A stretch of DNA of 64,000 bases, taken from Jejuia sp049889775. GTDB lineage: Bacteria > Bacteroidota > Bacteroidia > Flavobacteriales > Flavobacteriaceae. Positions 16,552 through 25,949 of this stretch are shown piece after piece. The translations under genes were made by a program, and so were the position numbers. Location: NCBI GenBank assembly GCA_049889775.1, contig JBMHCT010000043.1:62001-126000 (forward strand), written 5' to 3'. Position 1 is the stretch's first letter; each line of letters begins with the position of its first letter. The notes under the pieces are model-generated. The model saw only the letters and a program-made list of their open reading frames with translations. It did not search any database and was not told the origin of the DNA.

Positions 16552-17325
16552 TTATTCGATGAAACGCACAATTTCATGCAATAATTCTTGACTATTTTCG
16601 ATGAAACTCATATGTCCGTCCTCAAACTCTACTATTTCAACATCCGTATTTTTTGTTTGTGCTATTAGATCTTTGTAGTTTAGAACGGGATCATTTCTTC
16701 CAATGATGAGCTTCTTTTTGTACTCACCTGCGGTGAAGGTTATTACCTTGTCTTTCCTTAATTTCATCCCTTCAAGAGCAGCAGTAATACCGGAAATAGG
16801 TGTTTTTAAAGCATCTTCCTTAAGCACAACGATTTCGTTTTTGAACTTTTCTCGGTTTATTGGTCTAAAAAGATTTGAAATAGCCAAGCTAATAAATGTT
16901 TCATGATTTTCGATTACCGCCTTTATGGCTCTATCCCTGTTTAATTTCTTTTCAATACTATCTGCCTTAGCAGTTGAATTTATGAGACATATACCTCTAA
17001 CACTTTTAGGATATTTTTCAGCAAAGGCAAGAGCAACATAGCCACCCATGGAATGCCCAAAAAAGAGAGACCGTTTAATTTGCAAATGGTCTAAAACAAA
17101 CTTGACCGCTTCTGCCATGGTTTCCATGGTATGAATTTTACCCAAGCAACCTGTTTGTCCATGACCCAATAAATCAATACAAATTATCCGATTGTGTTTT
17201 GAAAGCTCCTGAACAAATGGACTCCAAATAGTACTGTTTTCTAAAAATCCGTGTAAAAAAACCAGGGCTTGTCCTTTCCCAGAATCAGAATAAAAAATAG
17301 GAATGCCTTTGAATTCTAAAATCAT
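16552..17325 (-). CDS. Alpha/beta-fold hydrolase
   Basis: This 257-aa cytoplasmic protein has the nucleophile elbow GHSMGGYVAL, oxyanion strand LVFLHGFLENSTIW, and the catalytic histidine in FEDGHMSFIEN. An aspartate in IGRNDPVLNY completes the triad. It resembles MenH/BioH-type small hydrolases, but no biosynthetic neighbours point to a substrate. It is transcribed from its own -7 box at 17343-17350, divergent from brnQ. Confidence 0.85.
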   Translation of the reverse strand: MILEFKGIPIFYSDSGKGQALVFLHGFLENSTIWSPFVQELSKHNRIICIDLLGHGQTGCLGKIHTMETMAEAVKFVLDHLQIKRSLFFGHSMGGYVALAFAEKYPKSVRGICLINSTAKADSIEKKLNRDRAIKAVIENHETFISLAISNLFRPINREKFKNEIVVLKEDALKTPISGITAALEGMKLRKDKVITFTAGEYKKKLIIGRNDPVLNYKDLIAQTKNTDVEIVEFEDGHMSFIENSQELLHEIVRFIE

Positions 17326-17342
17326 ATTGTTCTATATTTAGA

Positions 17343-17350
17343 CAAAGATA
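17343..17350 (-). promoter_or_regulatory. -7 box TATCTTTG for the alpha/beta hydrolase gene
   Basis: An exact consensus octamer on the minus strand, 17 nt upstream of the ATG at 17325, in the 35-bp gap shared with brnQ. Confidence 0.55.
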
Positions 17351-17360
17351 AAATCTGGGT

Positions 17361-18632
17361 ATGAAAAACACTAAAGAAACACTGGTATTTGGTTTCGCTC
17401 TATTTGCAGGTTTTTTTGGTGCTGGCAACTTAATTCTTCCGCCTTTTTTAGGATTTAATGCTGGACCAGATTGGTGGTTGGTGTCTCTTGGTTTTCTGGC
17501 TACGGCTACCGTAATCCCATTATTGGCTATTGCAGCTCATGCGAGGTTGCAGGGTACTATGTTTGATTTTGGAAAAAAAGTATCTTCCTTATTTAGTGCT
17601 GTTTTTTGCTTCATTTTACTAGCCATTGCCATCACGCTACCCTGTCCTAGAACGGCGGCAGTAACGCATGAAATTGCAATAGCTCCGTTTTTCGGGTCGA
17701 AATCCGTATACACCAGCATAGTCTATTTTTCTTTAGTTTTCTTATTTGTCATTAATAGAACAAAGGTCTTAGACATCATAGGAAAATTTTTAACACCAAT
17801 AATTCTAACTATCCTTTTTGCTATCATTCTTATTGCGCTAACATCGCCAGTAATACAAATGAATAATGCATCCATAAATACGCCAATTATTAATGGCCTT
17901 TTAGAAGGGTATCAAACTTATGATGCTATAGCCGGTGTCATTATGGGAGGCGTCGTCTTAATGTCATTAAATAAAGTATTACCCAATTTAAACACAAGTG
18001 AAAAAAGAACCATTATTTGGCACTCTGGTATAATTGCAATGTTTGGGTTGTTTATTGTTTACATTGGGCTGGTTTTTGTTGGAGCTAAGTATAATATGCA
18101 GTTCCATAAAGATATTTCAAGAACTGATCTTCTTCTTGGTGTAGCGAATATAACTTTAGGGAAATATGGAGCTACAGCTTTGGGAGTACTAGTAGCTCTT
18201 GCTTGTTTTACAACAGCAGTAGCTATTATTATAAGTGTTGCCGATTTTTTTAAAGTCTATTTTTCTAAAAGTAAAAATACTTATACGTTAACTGCAATAG
18301 TGTGCTGTGTGTTAGGCATTTTTATTGGAGTAATGGATGTGAAATATATTATTGATGTCGCACTGCCTATTTTGATGCTGGTTTATCCAATATGCATTGT
18401 GCTGATTTTACTAAATATTTTACCAGAAAAATGGAATTCGCAATTAGTATTTAGATGGGTTGTTTTGGTGACCTTATTGTTTAGTATTCCTGACTGTTTA
18501 GGTTTTATTATTAATGCTGATTGGATTACTGAAATACAGCATATAATTCCCTTTGGGACGAAGAATTTGGGCTGGATACTCCCTGCTATTTTAAGCTTTA
18601 CCTCAGTAAATTTGTATGAAAGACTATCTTAA
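17361..18632 (+). CDS. brnQ: BrnQ branched-chain amino acid:cation symporter
   Basis: BrnQ imports leucine, isoleucine and valine with Na+ or H+. The 423-aa protein has about twelve hydrophobic segments. The N-terminal FALFAGFFGAGNLILPPFLG is the family signature. It is monocistronic, and its stop overlaps the convergent ACT gene by 4 bp. Confidence 0.93.
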   Translation: MKNTKETLVFGFALFAGFFGAGNLILPPFLGFNAGPDWWLVSLGFLATATVIPLLAIAAHARLQGTMFDFGKKVSSLFSAVFCFILLAIAITLPCPRTAAVTHEIAIAPFFGSKSVYTSIVYFSLVFLFVINRTKVLDIIGKFLTPIILTILFAIILIALTSPVIQMNNASINTPIINGLLEGYQTYDAIAGVIMGGVVLMSLNKVLPNLNTSEKRTIIWHSGIIAMFGLFIVYIGLVFVGAKYNMQFHKDISRTDLLLGVANITLGKYGATALGVLVALACFTTAVAIIISVADFFKVYFSKSKNTYTLTAIVCCVLGIFIGVMDVKYIIDVALPILMLVYPICIVLILLNILPEKWNSQLVFRWVVLVTLLFSIPDCLGFIINADWITEIQHIIPFGTKNLGWILPAILSFTSVNLYERLS

Positions 18633-19285
18633 GATTTTACTTTTTTGATGGCCGAAAAAGCTTTGTCTACAAATTCATCTTCTACCAAAATGGTAAATTC
18701 GTTAGTGGTGGAGAGCACTTCATAAAGTACGACACCTTCCCAAGCTAAACGTTTAAAAAAGTGATAGTAAAGTCCCGCAATTTTGGAGTTGTCTTGAGGT
18801 AAATTCACGCTTATGGCAGATAAGTTTTCTTGAATTGCAATAAAGTGTTCATTCTTCAAATGGCTGTTTACAAAATCGTTGAGACTACTTGAAACTACAA
18901 TATTACTTTCATGGATACCACGTGTAAACGCATAAAACAATTTATCTTCTTTATTAATGCGTTCAAGAATTTTAGCGTGATTATCAATTAAGGTAGAGGA
19001 ATTTCTAACCGTAAAATCAGTAAGATTAGAGCGCACCGTAATGTCCCCAAGATTTTGGATAACACGCTTCATTTTTATAGTGTTCCCCAAAGTTGGTGGT
19101 GGATTATAGCGACGTAAAGCCATCATTATAGCCCCTGGTTTTACATCCTTTTTTAACATTTTACTTATAGGTTCAGTAAGCTCAATCGCCAAGGCACTAA
19201 AGTTTATTATGTTTCTTGCCAGAGCCTCTTCAAGATAAGGTTGCGTTATCAAAATGTCTTCTACGCAATTAGAAACTGTTTTCAT
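18629..19285 (-). CDS. ACT-domain protein divergent from aspartate kinase
   Basis: This 218-aa soluble protein has an N-terminal helical half (ALAIELTEPISKMLKKD, then KPGAIMMALRRY). Its C-terminal half looks like ACT folds (FIAIQENLSAISVNLP and LYEVLSTTNEFTILVEDEFV). It is not an enzyme I recognise. It is divergent from the aspartate kinase gene with a 93-bp gap, and ACT domains bind amino acids, so a regulatory role in aspartate-family synthesis is inferred. It has a -7 box at 19308-19315. Confidence 0.75.
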   Translation of the reverse strand: MKTVSNCVEDILITQPYLEEALARNIINFSALAIELTEPISKMLKKDVKPGAIMMALRRYNPPPTLGNTIKMKRVIQNLGDITVRSNLTDFTVRNSSTLIDNHAKILERINKEDKLFYAFTRGIHESNIVVSSSLNDFVNSHLKNEHFIAIQENLSAISVNLPQDNSKIAGLYYHFFKRLAWEGVVLYEVLSTTNEFTILVEDEFVDKAFSAIKKVKS

Positions 19286-19307
19286 GTTAAATATTTAACA
19301 ATTTGTG

Positions 19308-19315
19308 CAAAAATA
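19308..19315 (-). promoter_or_regulatory. -7 box TATTTTTG for the ACT gene
   Basis: An exact TAnnTTTG match on the minus strand, 22 nt upstream of the ATG at 19285. Confidence 0.5.
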
Positions 19316-19357
19316 AACATTTTTTTATAAAAATACGATGCATTCACATTTGAATTC

Positions 19358-19365
19358 TACTTTTG
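19358..19365 (+). promoter_or_regulatory. -7 box TACTTTTG for aspartate kinase
   Basis: An exact TAnnTTTG match, 13 nt upstream of the first ATG at 19379. It is about 42 bp from the divergent ACT-gene box, so the two promoters could share regulators. Confidence 0.5.
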
Positions 19366-19378
19366 TGCTGCAAATTAT

Positions 19379-20707
19379 ATGAAGATGAAAGTTTTAAAGT
19401 TTGGTGGTACTTCGGTGGGTTCTGTAAAGAACATGGCCAATGTTAAAAATATAATTAACGATGGCGAGCAGAAAATAGTAGTGCTTTCCGCCATGTCTGG
19501 TACAACGAATAGTTTGGTAGAAATTACCGATTACATAAAAACCGAGAATCCTGATGAGGCTTTAGCGGTGATTAATGCCTTGCATGAGAAGTATGTTAGG
19601 GTTATAGATGAGCTTTTGGTTGACACTGGTTTAAATACATTGACTAAAGGTTACATATCAGAACGATTTAATTTTTTAGTTGAAAGTACTTATAAAACAT
19701 ACTCCCAGATATTAGATAATCAAATTTTAGCACAAGGTGAATTGATGTCTACCTTTATGTTTAATAGTTATCTAAAACAAGAAGGAATTAGTGCAACATT
19801 ATTACCTGCTTTGGATTTTATGAGTAGTGATACGCTTAATGAACCTGCTTTTGGCACTATCGAGGATAAATTGGCTAAGGTTTTGGATAGTGCTGAAAAT
19901 GCAGGCATATATATCACTCAAGGCTTTATTTGTTTAGACAGTGAAGGAGAAATTTCAAATTTACAAAGAGGGGGAAGTGATTATACAGCTACTATTATTG
20001 GGGCAGCAATTAGAGCAGAAGAGGTGCAGATTTGGACGGATATAGATGGTATGCATAATAACGATCCAAGATTTGTTGAGGGAACAAAACCGATTTCTGA
20101 TTTATCTTTTGATGAAGCTGCGGAGTTGGCCTATTTTGGTGCGAAAATTTTACACCCACAAACTGTATTACCAGTTAGAGGCTATGGTATTCCCGTACGT
20201 TTGAAAAATACTATGGAGCCATCTGCTAAAGGTACTTCCATTACTAGTAGTCATACAGAAACTGGAATTAAGGCAATTGCTGCTAAAGATGGTATTACAG
20301 CTATTAAAATTAAGTCAGGAAGAATGCTTCAGGCACATGGGTTTTTGAAGAAGGTATTTGAGATTTTTGAAGCCTATGAGACGTCTATAGATATGATTAC
20401 AACATCGGAGGTAGCAGTTTCTTTGACTATTGATAATGATAAAAATTTAGAACAAATTGTAAGGGAACTTAAAGAATTTGCGTCTATAGATATAGATACC
20501 AATCAAAGTATTATATGCTTAGTGGGACACTCAATTGTAAATCATGAAGGTACCTACAAGCTTTTCAAAATTTTAAAAGATGTTAAGGTAAGAATGATTT
20601 CTTACGGTGGAAGCAAAAACAATATTTCGTTACTTGTGGATACCAATAACAAAATAAAAACACTTCAAAAGCTCAATAGTTATTTATTTGAATTAGTCAC
20701 TCTGTAA
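19379..20707 (+). CDS. Aspartate kinase (monofunctional)
   Basis: It phosphorylates L-aspartate, the first step to lysine, threonine and methionine. The 442-aa protein has the catalytic N-terminal KVLKFGGTSVGSV and GGSDYTATIIGAAI. Two C-terminal ACT domains follow (about residues 300-440). No homoserine dehydrogenase is fused. Starts at 19379 or 19385 (MKVLKFGG) are both possible. Multiple aspartate kinases are common in Flavobacteriaceae, so I give no gene letter. An intrinsic terminator follows at 20732. Confidence 0.93.
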   Translation: MKMKVLKFGGTSVGSVKNMANVKNIINDGEQKIVVLSAMSGTTNSLVEITDYIKTENPDEALAVINALHEKYVRVIDELLVDTGLNTLTKGYISERFNFLVESTYKTYSQILDNQILAQGELMSTFMFNSYLKQEGISATLLPALDFMSSDTLNEPAFGTIEDKLAKVLDSAENAGIYITQGFICLDSEGEISNLQRGGSDYTATIIGAAIRAEEVQIWTDIDGMHNNDPRFVEGTKPISDLSFDEAAELAYFGAKILHPQTVLPVRGYGIPVRLKNTMEPSAKGTSITSSHTETGIKAIAAKDGITAIKIKSGRMLQAHGFLKKVFEIFEAYETSIDMITTSEVAVSLTIDNDKNLEQIVRELKEFASIDIDTNQSIICLVGHSIVNHEGTYKLFKILKDVKVRMISYGGSKNNISLLVDTNNKIKTLQKLNSYLFELVTL

Positions 20708-20731
20708 AAAATAATATTAGTGTTTTGAACG

Positions 20732-20766
20732 AAGGGTCGCTCTATGTTTTCGGGCGGCCTTTTTTT
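20732..20766 (+). terminator. Intrinsic terminator after aspartate kinase
   Basis: AAGGGTCGC pairs with GCGGCCTTT (two G-U pairs) around a 13-nt loop and is followed by a long T run. The T run overlaps the stop codon of the convergent aminopeptidase gene. Confidence 0.8.
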
Positions 20767-22057
20767 ATGCATTCATCAAGTCTTCAATCTCCTCAATTTC
20801 AATAGGAATATTTTTCATCAAATTGAAAGGCTCACCTTTTTCTTGAATAATCACATCATCCTCAATACGAATACCAAAACCTTCCTCTGGAATATAAATT
20901 CCAGGTTCAACAGTAAACACCATATTCGTCTGCATGGGTTCAGTTAAAATCCCATAATCATGAGTATCTAATCCCATATGGTGACTCGTACCATGCATCA
21001 AATATTTTTTATAGGCCGGCCATTCTGGGTTTTCATTTTGGATATCTGCCTTATCCAACAACCCCAAACTTAATAATTCAGAAGTCATTATCTTGCCTAT
21101 TTCTACGTGATATTCACCCCAGTCTGTTCCTGGAACCAACATTTTTGTGGCTTCGTTTTTTACGTGTAAAACACTTTCGTACACCGCTTTTTGTCTTTCA
21201 GAAAAACGACCTGAAACAGGAATTGTTCTGGTCATGTCACTAGAATAATTGGCGTACTCCGCGCCAACATCCATCAATATTAAATCACCTGCTTTACATT
21301 CTTGATTGTTTTCAATGTAGTGTAGTACATTAGCATTATTACCTGAGGCCACAATGGGCGTATACGCAAAACCTTTTGAGCGATTGCGAATAAATTCATG
21401 AATATATTCAGCTTCAATTTCATATTCCATAACACCTGGTTTTACAAAGCCTAAAACGCGTCGAAAACCTTTTTCGGTAATGTTGCACGCCGTTTGAATC
21501 AAGTTAATTTCAGTAGATTCCTTAACAGATCTTAAACGCTGCAAAATAGGATTGCTTTTTGCAACACTATGGGCTGGATATTTTTCTTTTAACCATTTGG
21601 TAAAGCGGTCTTCGCGTGTTTCGGTTTCTACATTAGAGCGATAATGTTCATTGGTATTGATGTAAATCGTGTCGCATTGCGTCATAATTTCAAACATAAT
21701 TTTCTCCATGTCTTGCAACCAATACACTGTTTTTACGCCGCTAACTTCAAAGGCTTTGTCTTTGGTTAGTTTTTCGCCTTCCCATACGGCAATATTTTCG
21801 TTGGTTTCTCTTAGGAAAAGTATTTCGCGATGCTTTTTTTTGGGACAATCAGGAAACAAGACTAATATACTTTCCTCTTGATCTACCCCGCTTAAATAAA
21901 ATATATCACGATGCTGTTGAAATGGTAAGGTGCTGTCTGCACTAACAGGATAAATATCATTTGAATTAAAAACTGCCAAACTACTAGGTTGCATTTTAGC
22001 CGTAAACTTTTTTCGGTTTTTAATAAAAAGTTCGCTGCCAATAGGAGAGTATTTCAT
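20765..22057 (-). CDS. pepP: Xaa-Pro aminopeptidase (M24B)
   Basis: This 430-aa cytoplasmic metallopeptidase removes N-terminal residues before proline. The N-terminal AMP_N domain (to about residue 150) has PFQQHRDIFYLSGVDQEES. The catalytic domain holds the five metal ligands: MDVGAEYANYSSDMTRT (two D), the H in MGLDTHDYGI and the E residues in FTVEPGIYIP and IRIEDD. It is a single-gene unit. Confidence 0.93.
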   Translation of the reverse strand: MKYSPIGSELFIKNRKKFTAKMQPSSLAVFNSNDIYPVSADSTLPFQQHRDIFYLSGVDQEESILVLFPDCPKKKHREILFLRETNENIAVWEGEKLTKDKAFEVSGVKTVYWLQDMEKIMFEIMTQCDTIYINTNEHYRSNVETETREDRFTKWLKEKYPAHSVAKSNPILQRLRSVKESTEINLIQTACNITEKGFRRVLGFVKPGVMEYEIEAEYIHEFIRNRSKGFAYTPIVASGNNANVLHYIENNQECKAGDLILMDVGAEYANYSSDMTRTIPVSGRFSERQKAVYESVLHVKNEATKMLVPGTDWGEYHVEIGKIMTSELLSLGLLDKADIQNENPEWPAYKKYLMHGTSHHMGLDTHDYGILTEPMQTNMVFTVEPGIYIPEEGFGIRIEDDVIIQEKGEPFNLMKNIPIEIEEIEDLMNA

Positions 22058-22285
22058 GATGTTTTGAAATTATTTTTAGTGTCGCTATAAAAGTAAAAAT
22101 AAAAAGACGATTCTGTTTTAAGTTGTAGATATTTTATGAAGTCACACAATGCTTTGTTTCATAAGTAATTAGGGTTTTTTATTCCGATGGTGCTGTTTTA
22201 AATTAGTCATAAATACGTAGAGCAGCAATCTTCTAAGTATTATTACTTATAATCATTCTAAATAATAAAACATGATATTTGTTAG

Positions 22286-22316
22286 TTGTCTATAAAAGTG
22301 TCCGTTATTATCTTTG
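22286..22316 (+). promoter_or_regulatory. Promoter of sdhCAB (TTG, 20 nt, TATCTTTG)
   Basis: TTG at 22286-22288 and TATCTTTG at 22309-22316 are separated by 20 nt, matching the Bacteroidota sigma consensus. The -7 box lies 24 nt before the sdhC ATG. The rest of the 283-bp gap (22058-22285) shows no gene or repeat. Confidence 0.7.
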
Positions 22317-22340
22317 TATAACTTAAAAAAGAACTAAATA

Positions 22341-23018
22341 ATGAGTGGATTTTTTAAATCTTCGATTGGTAGAAAAGTAGCGATGGCATTGTCTGCTTTT
22401 TTCTTAATGTTTTTCTTGCTTCAGCATTTAGCAATAAACATTACATCCGTTTTCAGTGCCGATTTATTTAATGAAATATCGCACTTCATGGGAACCAATC
22501 CATTGGTTCAATTTGCGTTACAGCCTGTTTTAATATTTGCAGTGGTTTTTCACTTTGTAATGGGATTCATTTTGGAAATTAAAAACAAAAAGGCGAATGG
22601 CGTGTCTTACGCCAAAAATAATGGTGGCGCTAATTCTTCTTGGGTTAGTAGAAACATGATTTACAGCGGATTGGTAGTTTTAGCATTCTTAATTCTACAT
22701 TTTATCGATTTTTGGATTCCTGAAATTAATACAAAGTATATTGTTGGAGATATGTCTGGTATGCATGATGGGCAATATCGCTACTTTCACGAGTTGGTTG
22801 AGAAATTCCATAGCCCTTTACGCGTAGGAGCATACGTTGTTTCTTTTGTGTTGTTAGGTTTACATTTGGCTCATGGTTTTACATCTGCTTTTCAATCAGT
22901 GGGATCTTCAGCAGGTCGCAAAAAAACATTACAAAATATAGGTAAGGCGTATTCAATTTTAGTACCACTTGGTTTCGTTATTGTAGCACTTTACCACCAT
23001 TTAAATCCTCACCATTAA
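22341..23018 (+). CDS. sdhC: Succinate dehydrogenase cytochrome b subunit
   Basis: This 225-aa membrane subunit (Bacteroidota/epsilon type B) has five hydrophobic segments and histidines suited to two b haems, for example LLQHLAINI, FHFVMGFI, LILHFIDFW, YFHELVEKFHSP and LLGLHLAHGF. It anchors SdhAB and passes electrons to menaquinone. It is the first gene of sdhCAB, with a 12-bp gap to sdhA. Confidence 0.95.
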   Translation: MSGFFKSSIGRKVAMALSAFFLMFFLLQHLAINITSVFSADLFNEISHFMGTNPLVQFALQPVLIFAVVFHFVMGFILEIKNKKANGVSYAKNNGGANSSWVSRNMIYSGLVVLAFLILHFIDFWIPEINTKYIVGDMSGMHDGQYRYFHELVEKFHSPLRVGAYVVSFVLLGLHLAHGFTSAFQSVGSSAGRKKTLQNIGKAYSILVPLGFVIVALYHHLNPHH

Positions 23019-23030
23019 TCTTATATTATT

Positions 23031-25028
23031 ATGGCTTTAGACTCAAAAGTACCAGAAGGTTCATTAAAAGATAAATGGACAGATTATAAAAATAAAATTA
23101 ACCTTGTTAATCCTGCTAACAAACGTCATATAGATGTAATTGTTGTTGGTACTGGTTTAGCAGGTGGTTCTGCAGCTGCCACATTAGCAGAACTTGGATA
23201 TAACGTAAAGGCATTTGCTTATCAAGATTCTCCGCGTCGTGCACATTCCATAGCGGCACAAGGAGGAATTAATGCGGCTAAAAACTACCAAGGTGATGGT
23301 GATTCTACATACAGGTTGTTTTATGATACTGTAAAAGGTGGCGATTACCGTTCTCGTGAAGCTAATGTTTATCGTTTGGCCGAGGTGTCTACAAACATTA
23401 TTGACCAGTGTGTGGCACAAGGTGTTCCTTTTGCAAGAGATTATGGTGGGTTGTTAGACAACCGTTCGTTTGGTGGGGTATTAGTGTCTAGAACTTTTTA
23501 TGCTAAGGGGCAAACAGGGCAACAATTATTACTTGGCGCCTATTCTGCAATGAATCGTCAAATTGCTCGTGGTAAGATTGAAATGTTCAATCGCCACGAA
23601 ATGTTGGATGTTGTAATCGTGGACGGAAAAGCAAGAGGTATTATTGCTAGAAACTTAGTTACGGGTGAAATTGAGCGTCATTCTGCGCATGCAGTTGTTG
23701 TAGGGTCTGGAGGTTACGGAAATGTATATTTCTTGTCAACCAATGCTATGGGAAGTAACGTAACTGCTGCTTGGAAAATTCACAAAAAAGGAGCGTATTT
23801 CGCGAATCCATGTTATACCCAAATTCACCCAACGTGTATTCCACGTTCAGGTGATTATCAATCTAAATTAACATTGATGTCTGAATCGTTACGTAACGAC
23901 GGACGTATATGGGTACCTAAGCATTTAGATGATGTAAAAGCCATAAGAGAAGGTAAAAAGAAACCCACTGATTTATCCGAAGACGAAAGAGATTACTACT
24001 TAGAACGTCGTTATCCAGCATTTGGTAATTTAGTGCCTCGAGATGTGGCTTCTAGAGCAGCCAAAGAGCGTTGTGATGCGGGTTATGGTGTTAATGCAAC
24101 AGGTGAAGCAGTGTATCTGGACTTTGCCGCAGCTATTGAACGCTATGGAAAAGAGGAAGCTAAAGTTAAAGGTATTGATAATCCTTCAAAAGGGAAAATT
24201 ACAGAATTAGGTGAGAAAATAGTTGAAGCTAAGTACGGGAACCTGTTCCAAATGTATGAGAAGATTGTAGATCAAAATCCATATAAAACACCTATGATGA
24301 TTTACCCTGCGGTGCACTATACCATGGGAGGTGTTTGGGTAGATTATAACTTAATGACTACAGTTCCTGGATTATATTGTATAGGTGAAGCAAACTTCTC
24401 CGATCATGGAGCCAACAGACTTGGAGCTTCAGCTCTAATGCAAGGTTTAGCAGACGGATATTTTGTATTACCCTATACTATCGGAGACTATTTGGCCGAT
24501 GATATTCGTACAGGTAAAATTTCAACAGAAACCAAAGAGTTTGATGAAGCAGAGAAAGATGTTAAGGAAAGAATTGAATTCTTTATTAATAATAAAGGAT
24601 CGAAATCTGTAGACTATTTCCACAAGAAATTAGGTAAGATTATGTGGGATAAATGTGGAATGTCTAGAAATGAAGAAGGTTTAAAAGAAGCAATTAAAGA
24701 TATCTCTGAATTAAGAGCAGAATTTTGGAAGGAAGTTTCGGTTCCCGGTGGTGCAGAAGAATATAACGAAGAACTTGCAAAAGCAGGACGTGTTGCAGAT
24801 TTCTTAGAATTAGGTGAATTGTTTGCTAAAGACGCTTTAGTAAGAGAAGAATCGGCAGGAGGTCACTTTAGAGAGGAATATCAAACACCTGAAGGAGAAG
24901 CCAAAAGAATGAAAGAATTCCAATTTGTTTCTGCTTGGGAATATAAAGGAGAACCAAAAGATGCTGTTTTGCATAAGGAAGCATTGGTTTACGAAAATAT
25001 TGAAGTAAAAGAAAGAAGTTATAAATAA
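23031..25028 (+). CDS. sdhA: Succinate dehydrogenase flavoprotein subunit
   Basis: This 665-aa subunit oxidises succinate to fumarate. FAD-binding features are VVGTGLAGGSAAATLAELG and the flavin-linking histidine in RRAHSIAAQGGINAAK. Catalytic-region motifs include NACYTQIHPTCIP-like NPCYTQIHPTCIP and MGGVWVDYN, then GEANFSDHGANRLGASAL. Length is typical of the B-type enzyme of Bacteroidota. Confidence 0.97.
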   Translation: MALDSKVPEGSLKDKWTDYKNKINLVNPANKRHIDVIVVGTGLAGGSAAATLAELGYNVKAFAYQDSPRRAHSIAAQGGINAAKNYQGDGDSTYRLFYDTVKGGDYRSREANVYRLAEVSTNIIDQCVAQGVPFARDYGGLLDNRSFGGVLVSRTFYAKGQTGQQLLLGAYSAMNRQIARGKIEMFNRHEMLDVVIVDGKARGIIARNLVTGEIERHSAHAVVVGSGGYGNVYFLSTNAMGSNVTAAWKIHKKGAYFANPCYTQIHPTCIPRSGDYQSKLTLMSESLRNDGRIWVPKHLDDVKAIREGKKKPTDLSEDERDYYLERRYPAFGNLVPRDVASRAAKERCDAGYGVNATGEAVYLDFAAAIERYGKEEAKVKGIDNPSKGKITELGEKIVEAKYGNLFQMYEKIVDQNPYKTPMMIYPAVHYTMGGVWVDYNLMTTVPGLYCIGEANFSDHGANRLGASALMQGLADGYFVLPYTIGDYLADDIRTGKISTETKEFDEAEKDVKERIEFFINNKGSKSVDYFHKKLGKIMWDKCGMSRNEEGLKEAIKDISELRAEFWKEVSVPGGAEEYNEELAKAGRVADFLELGELFAKDALVREESAGGHFREEYQTPEGEAKRMKEFQFVSAWEYKGEPKDAVLHKEALVYENIEVKERSYK

Positions 25029-25038
25029 AAAAGACGCT

Positions 25039-25782
25039 ATGAATTTAACACTTAAAATTTGGAGACAAAAAGACTCTAGTGCAAGGGGTCAGATGGTAGA
25101 TTATAAGGTAAGTGACATCTCGGAACACATGTCTTTTTTAGAAATGATGGATGTACTTAATGAACAATTAGTTGCCGAAGGAGAAGAGCCCGTGGCTTTT
25201 GATCATGATTGTCGCGAAGGTATTTGCGGTATGTGTTCCATGTATATCAACGGAGAAGCTCATGGTCCAGATCGTGGTATCACAACCTGTCAATTGCACA
25301 TGAGAATGTTTAATGATGGAGATACTATTACCATTGAACCATTTAGAGCAGCGGCATTCCCAGTAATTAAGGATTTAGTAGTAGACAGATCTGCTTTTGA
25401 TAGAATACAACATGCAGGTGGATATATTTCAGTAAACACTTCTGGTAATACACAAGACGCGAATGCAATTCCTGTCTCTAAGCACGCAGCTGATGAAGCT
25501 ATGGATGCAGCAACGTGTATTGGCTGTGGAGCTTGTGTGGCTACCTGTAAAAACTCCTCTGCTATGTTATTTGTGGGAGCAAAAGTATCGCAATATGCAC
25601 TGTTACCTCAAGGACAGGTTGAAGCCGCAGATCGCGTGAAGAACATGGTAGCACAAATGGATTTAGAAGGTTTTGGAAACTGTACAAATACGGGTGCATG
25701 TGAAGTTGAGTGTCCAAAAGGCATTTCTTTAGATAATATTGCTAGAATGAATCGTGAATTGATGAAAGCGGCGATTTCATAG
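25039..25782 (+). CDS. sdhB: Succinate dehydrogenase iron-sulfur subunit
   Basis: This 247-aa subunit carries electrons from FAD to the membrane subunit. Cysteine motifs for three clusters are visible: CREGICGMCSMYING plus CQLHM for [2Fe-2S], CIGCGACVATC, and CTNTGACEVECPKG. It ends the operon and is followed by a strong terminator at 25804. Confidence 0.97.
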   Translation: MNLTLKIWRQKDSSARGQMVDYKVSDISEHMSFLEMMDVLNEQLVAEGEEPVAFDHDCREGICGMCSMYINGEAHGPDRGITTCQLHMRMFNDGDTITIEPFRAAAFPVIKDLVVDRSAFDRIQHAGGYISVNTSGNTQDANAIPVSKHAADEAMDAATCIGCGACVATCKNSSAMLFVGAKVSQYALLPQGQVEAADRVKNMVAQMDLEGFGNCTNTGACEVECPKGISLDNIARMNRELMKAAIS

Positions 25783-25803
25783 GAATATAATAAATATTAT
25801 ATG

Positions 25804-25835
25804 AAAAGCTCGAACGGATTAGTTTGAGCTTTTTT
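25804..25835 (+). terminator. Intrinsic terminator of sdhCAB
   Basis: AAAAGCTCGAAC pairs with GTTTGAGCTTTT (one G-U) across a 6-nt loop and is followed by six T. It directly abuts the gene remnant at 25840. Confidence 0.85.
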
Positions 25836-25836
25836 G

Positions 25837-25944
25837 TTTTTAAAAATAAGCTTTCAGTTGAATATTCCCTGTATGAATGGTTTTACTAGTTTCTGTTTTT
25901 CTGCTGAAATAGCTCAAATTTAAATCTAAGAATTTCGTGAGTTT
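25837..25944. repeat. Left 108-bp direct repeat
   Basis: It aligns without gaps to 29983-30090 with 97 of 108 positions identical by hand count. Both start with TTTTTAAAAATAAGC. The repeat brackets a 4.04 kb block with four genes. Confidence 0.85.
25840..25944 (-). pseudogene. Stranded 3' end of an outer-membrane protein gene
   Basis: Thirty-four codons plus stop read KLTKFLDLNLSYFSRKTETS and continue to IQLKAYF. This matches the C-terminus of the 1140-aa protein at 29986-33408 in 33 of 34 residues (S for G once). The rest of the gene is absent: the frame runs directly into the tail of the M28 peptidase gene. Of 11 base differences, 9 are synonymous and 2 fall in the single changed codon. 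That pattern means both copies evolved as functional coding sequence before this one was cut off. Confidence 0.88.
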
Positions 25945-25949
25945 TCAGC

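Noticed and set aside
22058..22285. Possible small gene or RNA upstream of the sdhCAB promoter
   Set aside because: No open frame, stable hairpin or repeat could be supported; left as plain intergenic DNA.
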